NCBI GenBank assembly: GCA_943369485.1
Contig: CALRNH020000001.1
Span: forward strand, 220,480 to 284,479
Direction of reading: 5' to 3'
Length of the DNA: 64,000 nucleotides
Source of the DNA: ATX-6F1 sp943369485
GTDB taxonomy: Bacteria > Cyanobacteriota > Cyanobacteriia > PCC-6307 > Cyanobiaceae
Shown: piece by piece, positions 42,834-51,305 of the stretch
Numbering within the stretch: position 1 is the stretch's first letter
Layout of the letters: each line of letters starts with the position of its first letter
The notes under the pieces: generated by a model
What the model was told of the DNA's origin: nothing
Seen by the model: the letters and a program-made list of their open reading frames with translations, nothing else
Databases searched by the model: none
Program-made: the position numbers and the translations under genes

Positions 42834-43643
42834 GAAGGCCCGGGAAAGCGACTGCAGGGAGACCTGCTCCACGATTGGCCGCTGGCCCAACCAGGGGGTG
42901 GCGGCGCTGGCGAAGCTCTCGGCGCATCCGGTGACGCAGAAGCGACCCTGCCCCGGCCGCTCGGACCCTTGGGACGGTGCGGGCCCATGGCCCTGGCCAT
43001 CGAGCAGCGCCTGCAGCCGCGCCACGGCGGCCACGGCGGGATCCACCAGCAGCACCTCCTCGGGCACCAACTGGCGCAGGAGCGGCCGCAGCAAGGGGTA
43101 ATGGGTGCAGCCGAGCACGATCGCTTCCACCCGCGCCTCCAGCAACGGCTGCAGGTAGGCCTGGGCCACCTGGAGCAGGCGCCGGTCCCGCAGGTTTCCC
43201 GCCTCGATCAGGGGCACGAACTCCGGGCAGGGCACCTCCACCACCATCGCCCCGTGCAGGTGGTCGCGGATGGCCCGGCCATAGGCACCACTCGCGGCAG
43301 TGGCCGGCGTCGCCAGCACCCCCACGCGCCGGCTGCGCAGCTGGGTGGCGACGCTGTCGATCAAGCCATAGACCGGCACTCCGGCCTCACGCACGGCCAC
43401 ATCGAAGGCCAGGGCATTGGAGGTGTTGCAGGCCATCAGCAGGGCATCCACCCCTTCGGCCCGCAGCCAGGTCACCACCTCCGAGGCGATCGAGCGGATC
43501 TCCTCGCGTGAACGCTGGCCGTAGGGCACCCGGGCCGTGTCACCCAGGTAGAGGAAGCGCTGCTGCGGGTGACGCTCCAGCAGCTCGTTGAGGACGGTCA
43601 ACCCCCCCAGCCCGCTGTCAAAAAGCCCCAGCAGCAAACTCAT
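42831..43643 (-). CDS. murI: Glutamate racemase
   Basis: 270 residues. Catalytic cysteines are in MACNTSNALAF and LGCTHYPLLRPLL; GLFDSGLGGLTVL and YLGDTARVPYGQR are family signatures. It supplies D-glutamate for peptidoglycan. The start overlaps the amidase stop by four bases (ATGA), so the two cell-wall genes are translationally coupled. Confidence 0.96.
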   Translation of the reverse strand: MSLLLGLFDSGLGGLTVLNELLERHPQQRFLYLGDTARVPYGQRSREEIRSIASEVVTWLRAEGVDALLMACNTSNALAFDVAVREAGVPVYGLIDSVATQLRSRRVGVLATPATAASGAYGRAIRDHLHGAMVVEVPCPEFVPLIEAGNLRDRRLLQVAQAYLQPLLEARVEAIVLGCTHYPLLRPLLRQLVPEEVLLVDPAVAAVARLQALLDGQGHGPAPSQGSERPGQGRFCVTGCAESFASAATPWLGQRPIVEQVSLQSLSRAF

Positions 43644-44752
43644 TGTCCACCCCTGAGGTAGTTGAGGAGTCCCGTGGCGATCGCCAAGGCCAGCCGCCGG
43701 CGATGCTGCCCGTCCGCCAGGCGAGGTGAATCCAGTTCACCGGTGACGAAGCCCATCTCCACCAGCGCCGCCGGCATCACGGTGCGGCGGATCACGAAGA
43801 AACGACCCTGCCGCACCCCCCGGTCGGGGCTACCTGGGGAAACAGCCAGCACCTCCTGTTGCACCGCGGCCGCCAGGTTGCGGGCGCTGGCGCTCTCGAA
43901 ATAGAAGGTCTCGATGCCATTCACATCCGGACGGGCCATGCTCAGGGCGTTGGCGTGGATGCTGAGAAAAATGTCGGCGCCACTGCTGTTGGCGAGCGAC
44001 ACCCGCGGCGGCAGGTCCACATCCACTTCGCTGGTGCGCGTAAGCAGCACCTGCACGCCCCGTTGCTGCAGCAATTGAGCCACCTGAAGGCTGACATCGA
44101 GCACCACGTCGGTTTCGCGCAGGCCTCCGATGCCGACCGCCCCGGGATCTGGACCCCCATGGCCTGGGTCGATCACCACCTTGAAGCGCCCCCGGGGCAC
44201 CCCCGGCAACCCGGCGGCCGAGGGGGTCGGCCCACTGGTCCAGCGGGGGACGGGGGTACGCCAGCTGGCGGTGGGGGCCACCGGGGTCGGGGCATCCAGG
44301 TCTCCCTCGCCGATGGCCTGGAATCCACTCGCCGCCAGACCCTTGAACTCCAGACGCCAGCGGTCCCGGGCGGTGCCTTCCAGCTTGAGCTCGCGAGGAT
44401 CCAGCTCAGTGCCGGGTACAAACTCCAGCACCAGCCGCGTGCTGTCGGGAGTTGGCTTGCCGATGCGCACCTCCCGCACCACGCCGCCGGCAGGCAGGGT
44501 GCGGGTGCGCAGGGGTGCCCCCGGCAGATCGATCCAGATCCGGGGCCCCAACCCGCCACGGCCGGCTTCGTAGAAGGCCTGGAGGGTGATGTCAGGGGAG
44601 GTGCGCAGCTCGAGCACCCCTTCGCGGCTCAGCCGCCAGGCCGAGAGGGCACTGGCCGCCATCGCCGGAAGGGCGGCCACCAGGGCGGCCCACTGCAGAC
44701 CCACACCGAGCACGAGGGCGGGCAGAACCCTCAGCAGCCGGGCGTACCCCAT
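43640..44752 (-). CDS. N-acetylmuramoyl-L-alanine amidase (AmiC type)
   Basis: 370 residues. A signal anchor (LPALVLGVGLQWAALVAAL) leads into an AMIN domain (about 35-140), then a Pro/Thr linker and the zinc amidase_3 domain (about 185-365): FKVVIDPGHGGPDPGAVG with the first His, ETDVVLDVSLQ with Glu, FLSIHANALS with the second His, and ALVEMGFVTGELDS with the catalytic Glu. It cuts the stem peptide from murein and helps daughter-cell separation. Coupled to murI downstream and separated by eight bases from the nitrilase gene upstream. Confidence 0.94.
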   Translation of the reverse strand: MGYARLLRVLPALVLGVGLQWAALVAALPAMAASALSAWRLSREGVLELRTSPDITLQAFYEAGRGGLGPRIWIDLPGAPLRTRTLPAGGVVREVRIGKPTPDSTRLVLEFVPGTELDPRELKLEGTARDRWRLEFKGLAASGFQAIGEGDLDAPTPVAPTASWRTPVPRWTSGPTPSAAGLPGVPRGRFKVVIDPGHGGPDPGAVGIGGLRETDVVLDVSLQVAQLLQQRGVQVLLTRTSEVDVDLPPRVSLANSSGADIFLSIHANALSMARPDVNGIETFYFESASARNLAAAVQQEVLAVSPGSPDRGVRQGRFFVIRRTVMPAALVEMGFVTGELDSPRLADGQHRRRLALAIATGLLNYLRGGQ

Positions 44753-44760
44753 CGCCGGCG

Positions 44761-45579
44761 TCAGAACAGCGCCGGGCGGCGGTGCTGAAGGCTGGGCATC
44801 ACGGCGCGAACCCGTTGGACATGGGCCACATCAATCGGTGCCACAGCCAGGCCCGGGGTCACGCCGGCGTCGGAGAGCACCGTGCCCCAGGGGTCGATCA
44901 CCATGGCGTGGCCGTGACTGTGGCGACGGCCGTAGTGCACACCGGTCTGGGCGGGAGCCAGAACATAGACCGTGTTTTCGATCGCCCGGGCCTGCAAGAG
45001 CACCTGCCAGTGGTCCTTGCCGGTGAAGGCCGTGAAGGCGGCGGGAATCATCACGAGATCAGCGCCGGCTCCTGACAGGTGGCGATACAGCTCAGGAAAG
45101 CGCACGTCGTAGCAGATGGACAGACCGATGCGGCACAGACCGGGAACATCCACCACCGGCGGCAGGTCGTGACCCTGCTGCACCGTCTCCGACTCCCGGT
45201 AGGTGTTGCCGTCGGGCAGATCCACGTCGAAGAGATGGATCTTGTCGTAGCGGGCCAGCAGCTGGCCGTCCTTGCCCACCAGCTCGGAGCGGTTGAGGGT
45301 GAGGCGCTCCCCTGCCGGCACGGGGTAGCCACCGCCCAGGAGCGTCACCTGGTAGCGGCGGGCCATGGTCACCAGGAAACGCTGGCTGCGATCGGCCAGG
45401 GAGGGCGCCAGCGCCAGGCGCTGTTCGTCCTCGCCCATGAAGGCGAAGTTCTCGGGCAGTCCCACCAGTTCCGCGCCCCGGCGGGTGGCCAACTCGATCA
45501 GCTCTTCAGCGGCGGCGAAGTTGGCGTCCGTGTCCGGGCCGGAGGTGAGCTGCAGAGCTGCCGCCAGGAAGCTGGTCAC
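44761..45579 (-). CDS. Carbon-nitrogen hydrolase (nitrilase family)
   Basis: 272 residues from a GTG start. The Glu-Lys-Cys triad is visible: Glu in VGLPENFAFMG, Lys in YDKIHLFDVDLP, and Cys in GLSICYDVRFPELYR. The sequence resembles the Nit1/Nit2 branch (omega-amidases or deaminated-glutathione amidases), a metabolite-repair enzyme, rather than a true nitrilase. It lies between the cell-wall amidase gene and comB, all on the minus strand. Confidence 0.9.
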   Translation of the reverse strand: MTSFLAAALQLTSGPDTDANFAAAEELIELATRRGAELVGLPENFAFMGEDEQRLALAPSLADRSQRFLVTMARRYQVTLLGGGYPVPAGERLTLNRSELVGKDGQLLARYDKIHLFDVDLPDGNTYRESETVQQGHDLPPVVDVPGLCRIGLSICYDVRFPELYRHLSGAGADLVMIPAAFTAFTGKDHWQVLLQARAIENTVYVLAPAQTGVHYGRRHSHGHAMVIDPWGTVLSDAGVTPGLAVAPIDVAHVQRVRAVMPSLQHRRPALF

Positions 45580-45620
45580 CGCTGGAGATGCCGGAGTGGC
45601 GGCACTGTAAGGGACCTCTC

Positions 45621-46370
45621 TCAGGTCGCCTGGAGCACACCGGGCTCGACCTGGGTGGGTACCACCTGGAGGCTGTCGATCGCCGCGCAGCAGCGGAAGT
45701 CGGCGTCGTGATCACCAAGCCGGATCAGGCGCTGACCGTGGCTTGAGGCCCGCAGACAGGTTTCCGGGTCATGGCGCCATTGCTGCCAGAGGGCCAGGGC
45801 GGCCAGCATCTCGTCATTGCCGAAGCTGACGCCGACGTGGGGAGCCACCGCCAGCTCCATCGCCGCCGAGGCCACCGCGCCGGCGGCGAGGGAATCCTCA
45901 AGGGAATAGTCGCCTTCCCAGCCACTGCCCACGACCCAGACGCGCTCACAGCCCCGCTCGATCAGACGCCGTGCCACGGCGCCCCGGTTGGGCAAGCAGG
46001 CGGTGAGCAACAACGGCACCTGACGCACCCGGTCGAGGGAACGGGTGCCGTTGGTGGTGCTCATGAAAATGCGTTTCCCCCCCACAACCTCCGGGGTGAC
46101 CGCGATCGGCGAATTGCCCAGCTCGAAACCCTCGAGGCGCGCACCGCCACGCTCGCCGGCCCGCAGGCGCCGCTCGGCGGGCCAGGCTTCCGCAGCCGCC
46201 TGCAATGCCTCCAGGTCGGCAAAGGCCTGAACCGCTTCGGCCCCGTTCGCCAGCGACCAGGCAATGGTGGTGGTGGCCCGCAGCACATCGATCACGACGG
46301 CGGCATCTGGAGAAGCGCCTGCGCCTTCGGCGGGCACAAGCTCGGAGGTGGGGAAGTAGGAGATCTGCAC
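45621..46370 (-). CDS. comB: 2-phosphosulfolactate phosphatase-like protein (ComB)
   Basis: 249 residues from a GTG start. ComB motifs: AVVIDVLRATTTIAWSLANG, GGARLEGFELGNSPI, IFMSTTNGTRSL and WEGDYSLEDSLAAGA. In methanogens ComB removes phosphate from 2-phosphosulfolactate in coenzyme M synthesis; cyanobacteria carry the family without the rest of that pathway, so the substrate here is uncertain, perhaps a sulfonate. It is divergent from ubiD with a 53-base gap. Confidence 0.9.
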   Translation of the reverse strand: MQISYFPTSELVPAEGAGASPDAAVVIDVLRATTTIAWSLANGAEAVQAFADLEALQAAAEAWPAERRLRAGERGGARLEGFELGNSPIAVTPEVVGGKRIFMSTTNGTRSLDRVRQVPLLLTACLPNRGAVARRLIERGCERVWVVGSGWEGDYSLEDSLAAGAVASAAMELAVAPHVGVSFGNDEMLAALALWQQWRHDPETCLRASSHGQRLIRLGDHDADFRCCAAIDSLQVVPTQVEPGVLQAT

Positions 46371-46423
46371 GAACGCAAGCCAGGGCCGTGTGCGTCACAG
46401 TAGGCAGCACCGGTGGGACACGA

Positions 46424-47986
46424 ATGGGCGGGCCACGGACCCGGCGGGGGAGCCGCGACCTGCGCGGGTTCCTTGAGTTGATCGAGAGCCGCGGACAGCT
46501 GCGCCGGATCAGCGCGCCCGTGGACCCGGATCTGGAACTGGCGGCCATCGCCGACCGTGTGCTGGCCCGTGGCGGACCAGCGTTGCTGTTCGAAAAAGTG
46601 CTCGGCTCGTCGATGCCCGTGGCGGTGAACCTGCTGGGCACCGTGGAACGCGTGCTGTGGTCGATGGGCATGGAGCAACCCGAGGAGCTCGAGGAGCTCG
46701 GCAGCCGCCTCGCCCTGCTCCAGCAACCCAAACCCCCCAAGGGACTCAGGGAGGCGGCCCGCTTCGGCGGCGTGCTCTGGGATCTGATTCGCTCTCGCCC
46801 CGACCGGGACCTCACCCCCCCCTGCCACCAGCAGGTGTTCAAGGGGGAGCAGGTGAATCTGGATGCCCTGCCGCTGCTCCGCCCCTGGCCCGGCGATGCC
46901 GGCGGCGTGATCACCCTCGGGCTGGTGATCACCAAGGATCCCGAGACCGGCGTGCCCAACGTGGGCGTCTACCGCCTGCAGCGCCAGTCAGCCAACACGA
47001 TGACCGTGCATTGGCTCTCGGTGCGGGGCGGCGCCCGCCACCTGCGCAAGGCGGCGGCCCTGGGCAGAAAGCTGGAGGTGGCGGTGGCGATCGGGGTGCA
47101 CCCGCTTCTGGTGATGGCGGCGGCCACGCCGATTCCGGTGCAGCTCTCGGAGTGGCTGTTCGCCGGGCTCTATGCCGGCGAGGGGGTGCGGCTGGCGAAG
47201 TGCAAGACCCTCGATCTGGAGGTGCCGTCCCACAGCGAAGTGGTGCTGGAGGGCACGATCACCCCAGGAGAGCAGCTCCCGGATGGGCCCTGCGGCGACC
47301 ACATGGGTTTCTACGGCGGTGAGGAGCGCTCGCCCCTGGTGCGCTTCCACTGCGTCACCCAGCGGCGCGATCCGATCTTCCTCACCACCTTCAGCGGCCG
47401 CCCGCCCAAGGAGGAGGCGATGCTGGCGATCGCCCTGAACCGCCTCTACACCCCGATCCTGCGCCAGCAGATCCCGGAGATCGTCGATTTCTTCCTGCCG
47501 ATGGAGGGACTGAGCTACAAGCTCGCGATCCTCTCGATCGACAAGGCCTACCCCGGCCAGGCCAAGCGGGCGGCGATGGCCTTCTGGAGCGCCCTGCCCC
47601 AGTTCACCTACACCAAGTTCGTGGTCGTGGTCGATCGCTCGATCGCCATTCGCGATCCGCGCCAGGTGATCTGGGCCATCAGCGCCCAGGTGGATCCCCA
47701 GAGGGATCTGTTCGTACTCGAGGACACCCCCTTCGATTCGCTCGACTTCGCCAGCGAGCGCCTGGGGCTGGGCGGTCGGCTGGCAATCGATGCCACCACC
47801 AAGATCGGCCCTGAGAAGCGACACGACTGGGGTGAGGCCCTCTCGCGGCCTCCGGAACTGGAAGCCCGCATCGATGCCCGCTGGGTTGAGCTGGGGCTAT
47901 CGGATCTCGATGGGATCGAGCCCGATCCGGCCCTGTTCGGCTATGCGCTTGAGCACGTGCTGGAGCGGCTGGCGGCGCGGAGCTGA
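46424..47986 (+). CDS. ubiD: UbiD family decarboxylase
   Basis: 520 residues from the ATG at 46424. UbiD enzymes use prenylated FMN to decarboxylate 4-hydroxy-3-polyprenylbenzoate or related acids; in cyanobacteria this serves plastoquinone synthesis. Visible family segments: RDLRGFLELIESRGQLRRI, the GVYRLQRQSANTMTVHW stretch of the cofactor site, GPCGDHMGFYGGEE, and the conserved E-x-R region around LRQQIPEIVDFFLP. The downstream Rrf2 regulator starts within its stop codon (TGATG). The flavin prenyltransferase partner UbiX is not in the window. Confidence 0.94.
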   Translation: MGGPRTRRGSRDLRGFLELIESRGQLRRISAPVDPDLELAAIADRVLARGGPALLFEKVLGSSMPVAVNLLGTVERVLWSMGMEQPEELEELGSRLALLQQPKPPKGLREAARFGGVLWDLIRSRPDRDLTPPCHQQVFKGEQVNLDALPLLRPWPGDAGGVITLGLVITKDPETGVPNVGVYRLQRQSANTMTVHWLSVRGGARHLRKAAALGRKLEVAVAIGVHPLLVMAAATPIPVQLSEWLFAGLYAGEGVRLAKCKTLDLEVPSHSEVVLEGTITPGEQLPDGPCGDHMGFYGGEERSPLVRFHCVTQRRDPIFLTTFSGRPPKEEAMLAIALNRLYTPILRQQIPEIVDFFLPMEGLSYKLAILSIDKAYPGQAKRAAMAFWSALPQFTYTKFVVVVDRSIAIRDPRQVIWAISAQVDPQRDLFVLEDTPFDSLDFASERLGLGGRLAIDATTKIGPEKRHDWGEALSRPPELEARIDARWVELGLSDLDGIEPDPALFGYALEHVLERLAARS

Positions 47987-48474
47987 TGCTGCGCAAGCGG
48001 GCGCTCTATGCGATCAAGGCCCTGCTGGAACTGGCCCGGGAACCCCAGCGCTGGCAATCGGTGAGCCAGCTGGCCCAGGCCCAGCAACTGCCGGCACCGA
48101 TGTTGGAGCAGCTGTTGCTGAAGCTGCGCCGTGCCCAGCTGCTGGAGGCCCGCCGTGGCCGCAGCGGCGGCTACCGGCTGGCACAGCCGGCCCGCCAGAC
48201 GCGGCTGGCGGCGATCCTGCTGGCGGTGGGGGAGGGTGGGCCAACGGGGGAGCCCTGGACCATGGACGAGGTCGGCGAGCCACCGCTTGAGATCGAGCTC
48301 CCAGCGATCCCCGCCGAGTCCCTGGCCGGAGATCGGGTGCTTTCGGCGCTGCAACGGCGGCTGCGGCGCGCCCTAGAGCGGGAGCTGGAATCCCTCAGCC
48401 TGGAGGAACTGCTGTTCGACCTGCGCAGCTGGCAGGAAACCCTGCGGGAGGACGGCGGCCTGATGGTGGGCTGA
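47986..48474 (+). CDS. Rrf2-family transcriptional regulator without cysteines
   Basis: 162 residues. The N-terminal winged helix is typical of Rrf2 (RALYAIKALLELAREP, then SVSQLAQAQQLPAPMLEQLL, LLEARRGRSGGYRLA). Classic members (IscR, NsrR, RirA) bind an Fe-S cluster through three cysteines; this protein has no cysteine at all, so it must sense something else or act constitutively. It shares one base with the ubiD stop, so it is translated with ubiD and may control quinone genes. A long C-terminal helical region replaces the cluster loop. Confidence 0.9.
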   Translation: MLRKRALYAIKALLELAREPQRWQSVSQLAQAQQLPAPMLEQLLLKLRRAQLLEARRGRSGGYRLAQPARQTRLAAILLAVGEGGPTGEPWTMDEVGEPPLEIELPAIPAESLAGDRVLSALQRRLRRALERELESLSLEELLFDLRSWQETLREDGGLMVG

Positions 48475-48516
48475 GATCTGGCCCTGGGCGGCGACCCCCG
48501 CCAGTCGGCCCCTGCG

Positions 48517-48522
48517 TAACCT
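48517..48522 (+). promoter_or_regulatory. Putative -10 box of aroA
   Basis: TAACCT, 24 bases before the aroA ATG at 48547. Confidence 0.35.
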
Positions 48523-48546
48523 CGCCCCTCTGCCCAGGACCTGTCC

Positions 48547-49857
48547 ATGACCCTCGAGCTGGGATCCACCATCGCTCGCAGCCTGCGCGGATCGGTGCGC
48601 GTGCCGGGCGACAAATCGATCTCGCACCGGGCCCTGCTGTTCGGCGCGATCGCCGAGGGGGAGACGCACATCGAGGGGCTGCTACCGGCCGAGGACCCCC
48701 TGAGCACCGCCGCCTGCCTGCGGGCGATGGGGGCGGAGGTGGGCCCGATCGTGGCGGGAAAACCGGTGCTGGTGCGCGGGGTGGGCCTCGATGGGCTCTG
48801 CGAGCCCGAAACGATTCTCGACTGCGGCAACTCCGGCACCACCATGCGCCTGCTGCTGGGGCTGCTCGCTGGCCGCTCGGGCCGCCACTTCGTGCTGACC
48901 GGTGACGACTCCCTGCGCAGGCGCCCGATGGCACGGGTGGCCACTCCCCTGGCAGCGATGGGGGCCACGATCGCCGGCCGCGGTGGCGGCAACTACGCCC
49001 CCCTGGCGATCCAGGGCCGCCAGCTACACGGCGCCACGGTGACCACCCCGGTGGCCTCGGCCCAGGTGAAATCAGCCCTGCTGCTGGCCGCTCTGACAGC
49101 CGAGGGTGCCACCACCGTGATCGAACCCGCCCGCTCCCGCGACCACTCCGAACGCATGTTGCGGGCCTTCGGAGCTCATCTGGAGGTGGGCGGCGAGGGG
49201 GATCGCACCGTGATCGTGCGCCCAGGTGGAGTGCTGCGCGGCCAGCAGGTTGTGGTGCCAGGCGACATCAGTTCGGCCGCCTTCTGGCTGGTGGCCGGCG
49301 CGATCACCCCCGGCGCCCAGCTGACGGTGGAGAACGTGGGGCTCAACCCGACCCGCACGGGAATCCTCGAGGTGCTCGAGCAGATGGGCGCGGCCATCGA
49401 GATCATCAACCCCCGGGAGATGGCCGGTGAACCCGTGGGCGATCTGCGGGTGAGCCATGGCCCCTTGAGGGCCTTTGCGATCGCAGGCGATCTGATTCCC
49501 CGGCTGGTGGATGAGATTCCGGTGCTGGCGGTGGCGGCCTGCGTCGCCGAGGGGGTTTCGACGATCCGGGGGGCGGAGGAACTGCGGGTGAAGGAAACCG
49601 ACCGGCTGGCGGTGATGACGCGGCAGCTCGAAGCCATGGGTGCCCAGTTGGAGGAGCACCCCGACGGGCTCACCATCACCGGCGGCGTGGCGCTTCACGG
49701 CGCCGAGGTGGACAGTGAAACCGACCACCGGGTGGCCATGAGCCTGGCGGTGGCGGCCCAGATCGCCTCCGGCACCACGCGCCTGCGGCGCAGCGGCGCG
49801 GCGGCGGTCTCCTACCCGGGCTTCTGGGACGACCTCGCCCGGCTTCAGTACCAGTAA
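48547..49857 (+). CDS. aroA: EPSP synthase (3-phosphoshikimate 1-carboxyvinyltransferase)
   Basis: 436 residues. Signatures: VPGDKSISHRALLFGA, DCGNSGTTMRLLLGLLAG, LRRRPMARV and the C-terminal RVKETDRLAVM-like segment (here LRVKETDRLAVM) with SDHRVAMS-type TDHRVAMSLAVA. The glycine in NSGTTMRLL is unchanged, that is, Gly-Asn-Ser-Gly-Thr-Thr. It joins shikimate-3-phosphate and phosphoenolpyruvate on the way to chorismate, feeding the trpD and menD products also encoded here. Confidence 0.97.
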   Translation: MTLELGSTIARSLRGSVRVPGDKSISHRALLFGAIAEGETHIEGLLPAEDPLSTAACLRAMGAEVGPIVAGKPVLVRGVGLDGLCEPETILDCGNSGTTMRLLLGLLAGRSGRHFVLTGDDSLRRRPMARVATPLAAMGATIAGRGGGNYAPLAIQGRQLHGATVTTPVASAQVKSALLLAALTAEGATTVIEPARSRDHSERMLRAFGAHLEVGGEGDRTVIVRPGGVLRGQQVVVPGDISSAAFWLVAGAITPGAQLTVENVGLNPTRTGILEVLEQMGAAIEIINPREMAGEPVGDLRVSHGPLRAFAIAGDLIPRLVDEIPVLAVAACVAEGVSTIRGAEELRVKETDRLAVMTRQLEAMGAQLEEHPDGLTITGGVALHGAEVDSETDHRVAMSLAVAAQIASGTTRLRRSGAAAVSYPGFWDDLARLQYQ

Positions 49858-49889
49858 CGAACTGGCTGGGGGAGCCTCTGGCCCACCAG

Positions 49890-49895
49890 TAGATT
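49890..49895 (+). promoter_or_regulatory. Putative -10 box of glmU
   Basis: TAGATT, 24 bases before the glmU ATG at 49920. Confidence 0.35.
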
Positions 49896-49919
49896 CCGGC
49901 CGTTCACCGCAGGGGATCG

Positions 49920-51305
49920 ATGCTCGCCGTCGCCGTGCTGGCCGCCGGGAAGGGGACCCGCATGAAGAGCCAGCTCCCCAAGGTGCTGCAGCCCCTGGCG
50001 GGCGCCACCCTGGTGGAGCGCGTGCTCGCCAGCTGCCGAAGCCTGGCCCCCCAGCGGCAGCTGTTGATCGTGGGCCACCAGGCGGAGCGGGTGAAGGCGT
50101 CCCTGGCGGGCGTCGCCGGTCTGGAGTACGTGCTCCAACAGCCCCAGCAGGGCACGGGCCATGCGGTGCAGCAGTTGCTGGCGCCGCTGGCCGGCTTCGC
50201 AGGCGAGCTGCTGGTGCTCAATGGCGATGTGCCGCTGCTGCGTGCCGCCACCCTGGAACGACTGCTCGCTCAGCACCGCGGCAGCGGCGCGGCGGTGACC
50301 CTGCTCACCGCCCGTCTGGCGGACCCCGGCGGTTACGGCCGGGTGTTCAGCGACGGGGCCGGCCGGGTCAGCGCGATCATCGAGCACCGCGACTGCAACG
50401 ACGATCAGCGGCGCAACAACCTGATCAATGCCGGCATCTACTGCTTCGACTGGAAGCGCCTGGCGGACGTGCTGCCCCAGCTCACCACCGACAACGACCA
50501 GGGGGAGCTCTATCTCACCGACAGCGTCGCCCTGCTGGGCCACGCCACCCACCTGGAGGTGGCCGACCCCGACGAGATTCTGGGCATCAACGACCGGATT
50601 CATCTGGCCCAGTGCGAAGCGGTACTCCAGGAACGGCTCCGTCACCACTGGATGGAGCAGGGGGTCACCTTCATCGATCCCGCCAGTTGCACCCTCAGCG
50701 AAGGCAGCCGCTTGGGCCGCGACGTGGTGATCGAGCCCCAGACCCACCTGCGCGGAGCCACGACCGTGGGGGATGGCTGCCATCTCGGCCCCGGCAGCCT
50801 GGTGGAGAACAGCACCCTGGGATCGGGCGTGGAGGTGCTGTTTTCGGTGGTGCGTGAGGCCGCGGTGGGCGATGACTGCGCCATCGGCCCCTACGCCCAG
50901 CTGCGCCCGGGCACCGTGCTGGGCAAGCGCTGCCGGGTGGGCAACTTCGTGGAGGTCAAGAACAGCCAGCTCGCTGACGACTGCAAGGTCAACCACCTCA
51001 GCTACATCGGCGATGCCGATCTCGGGACGAACGTCAATGTGGGGGCCGGCACGGTCACCGCCAATTACGACGGCGTGCGCAAGCACCGCACCAGAATCGG
51101 CGCCGGCAGCAAGACGGGCGCCAATTCCGTGCTCGTGGCGCCGCTCAACCTGGGGGAGGGGGTCACCGTCGGGGCCGGCTCCACGATCACCAGAGACGTG
51201 CCCGCCGGCGCCCTGGCCCTGGGCCGGGCACGCCAGGTGGTCAGGGAAAACTGGTCTGTAGCAGGGGAATCAGCCTCTCCAGCGCCACCCCCCGACTCGC
51301 CTTGA
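49920..51305 (+). CDS. glmU: Bifunctional GlcNAc-1-P uridyltransferase / glucosamine-1-P acetyltransferase
   Basis: 461 residues. The N-terminal pyrophosphorylase domain has VLAAGKGTRMKSQLPKVLQ, QQGTGHAVQQLL and NGDVPLLR; the C-terminal left-handed beta helix of hexapeptide repeats has VGNFVEVKNSQL, HLSYIGDADLG and NVGAGTVTANYDG. It makes UDP-GlcNAc for peptidoglycan and lipopolysaccharide. Its last 65 bases overlap the convergent 3' end of murF, so the two cell-wall mRNAs are antisense there. Confidence 0.97.
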   Translation: MLAVAVLAAGKGTRMKSQLPKVLQPLAGATLVERVLASCRSLAPQRQLLIVGHQAERVKASLAGVAGLEYVLQQPQQGTGHAVQQLLAPLAGFAGELLVLNGDVPLLRAATLERLLAQHRGSGAAVTLLTARLADPGGYGRVFSDGAGRVSAIIEHRDCNDDQRRNNLINAGIYCFDWKRLADVLPQLTTDNDQGELYLTDSVALLGHATHLEVADPDEILGINDRIHLAQCEAVLQERLRHHWMEQGVTFIDPASCTLSEGSRLGRDVVIEPQTHLRGATTVGDGCHLGPGSLVENSTLGSGVEVLFSVVREAAVGDDCAIGPYAQLRPGTVLGKRCRVGNFVEVKNSQLADDCKVNHLSYIGDADLGTNVNVGAGTVTANYDGVRKHRTRIGAGSKTGANSVLVAPLNLGEGVTVGAGSTITRDVPAGALALGRARQVVRENWSVAGESASPAPPPDSP

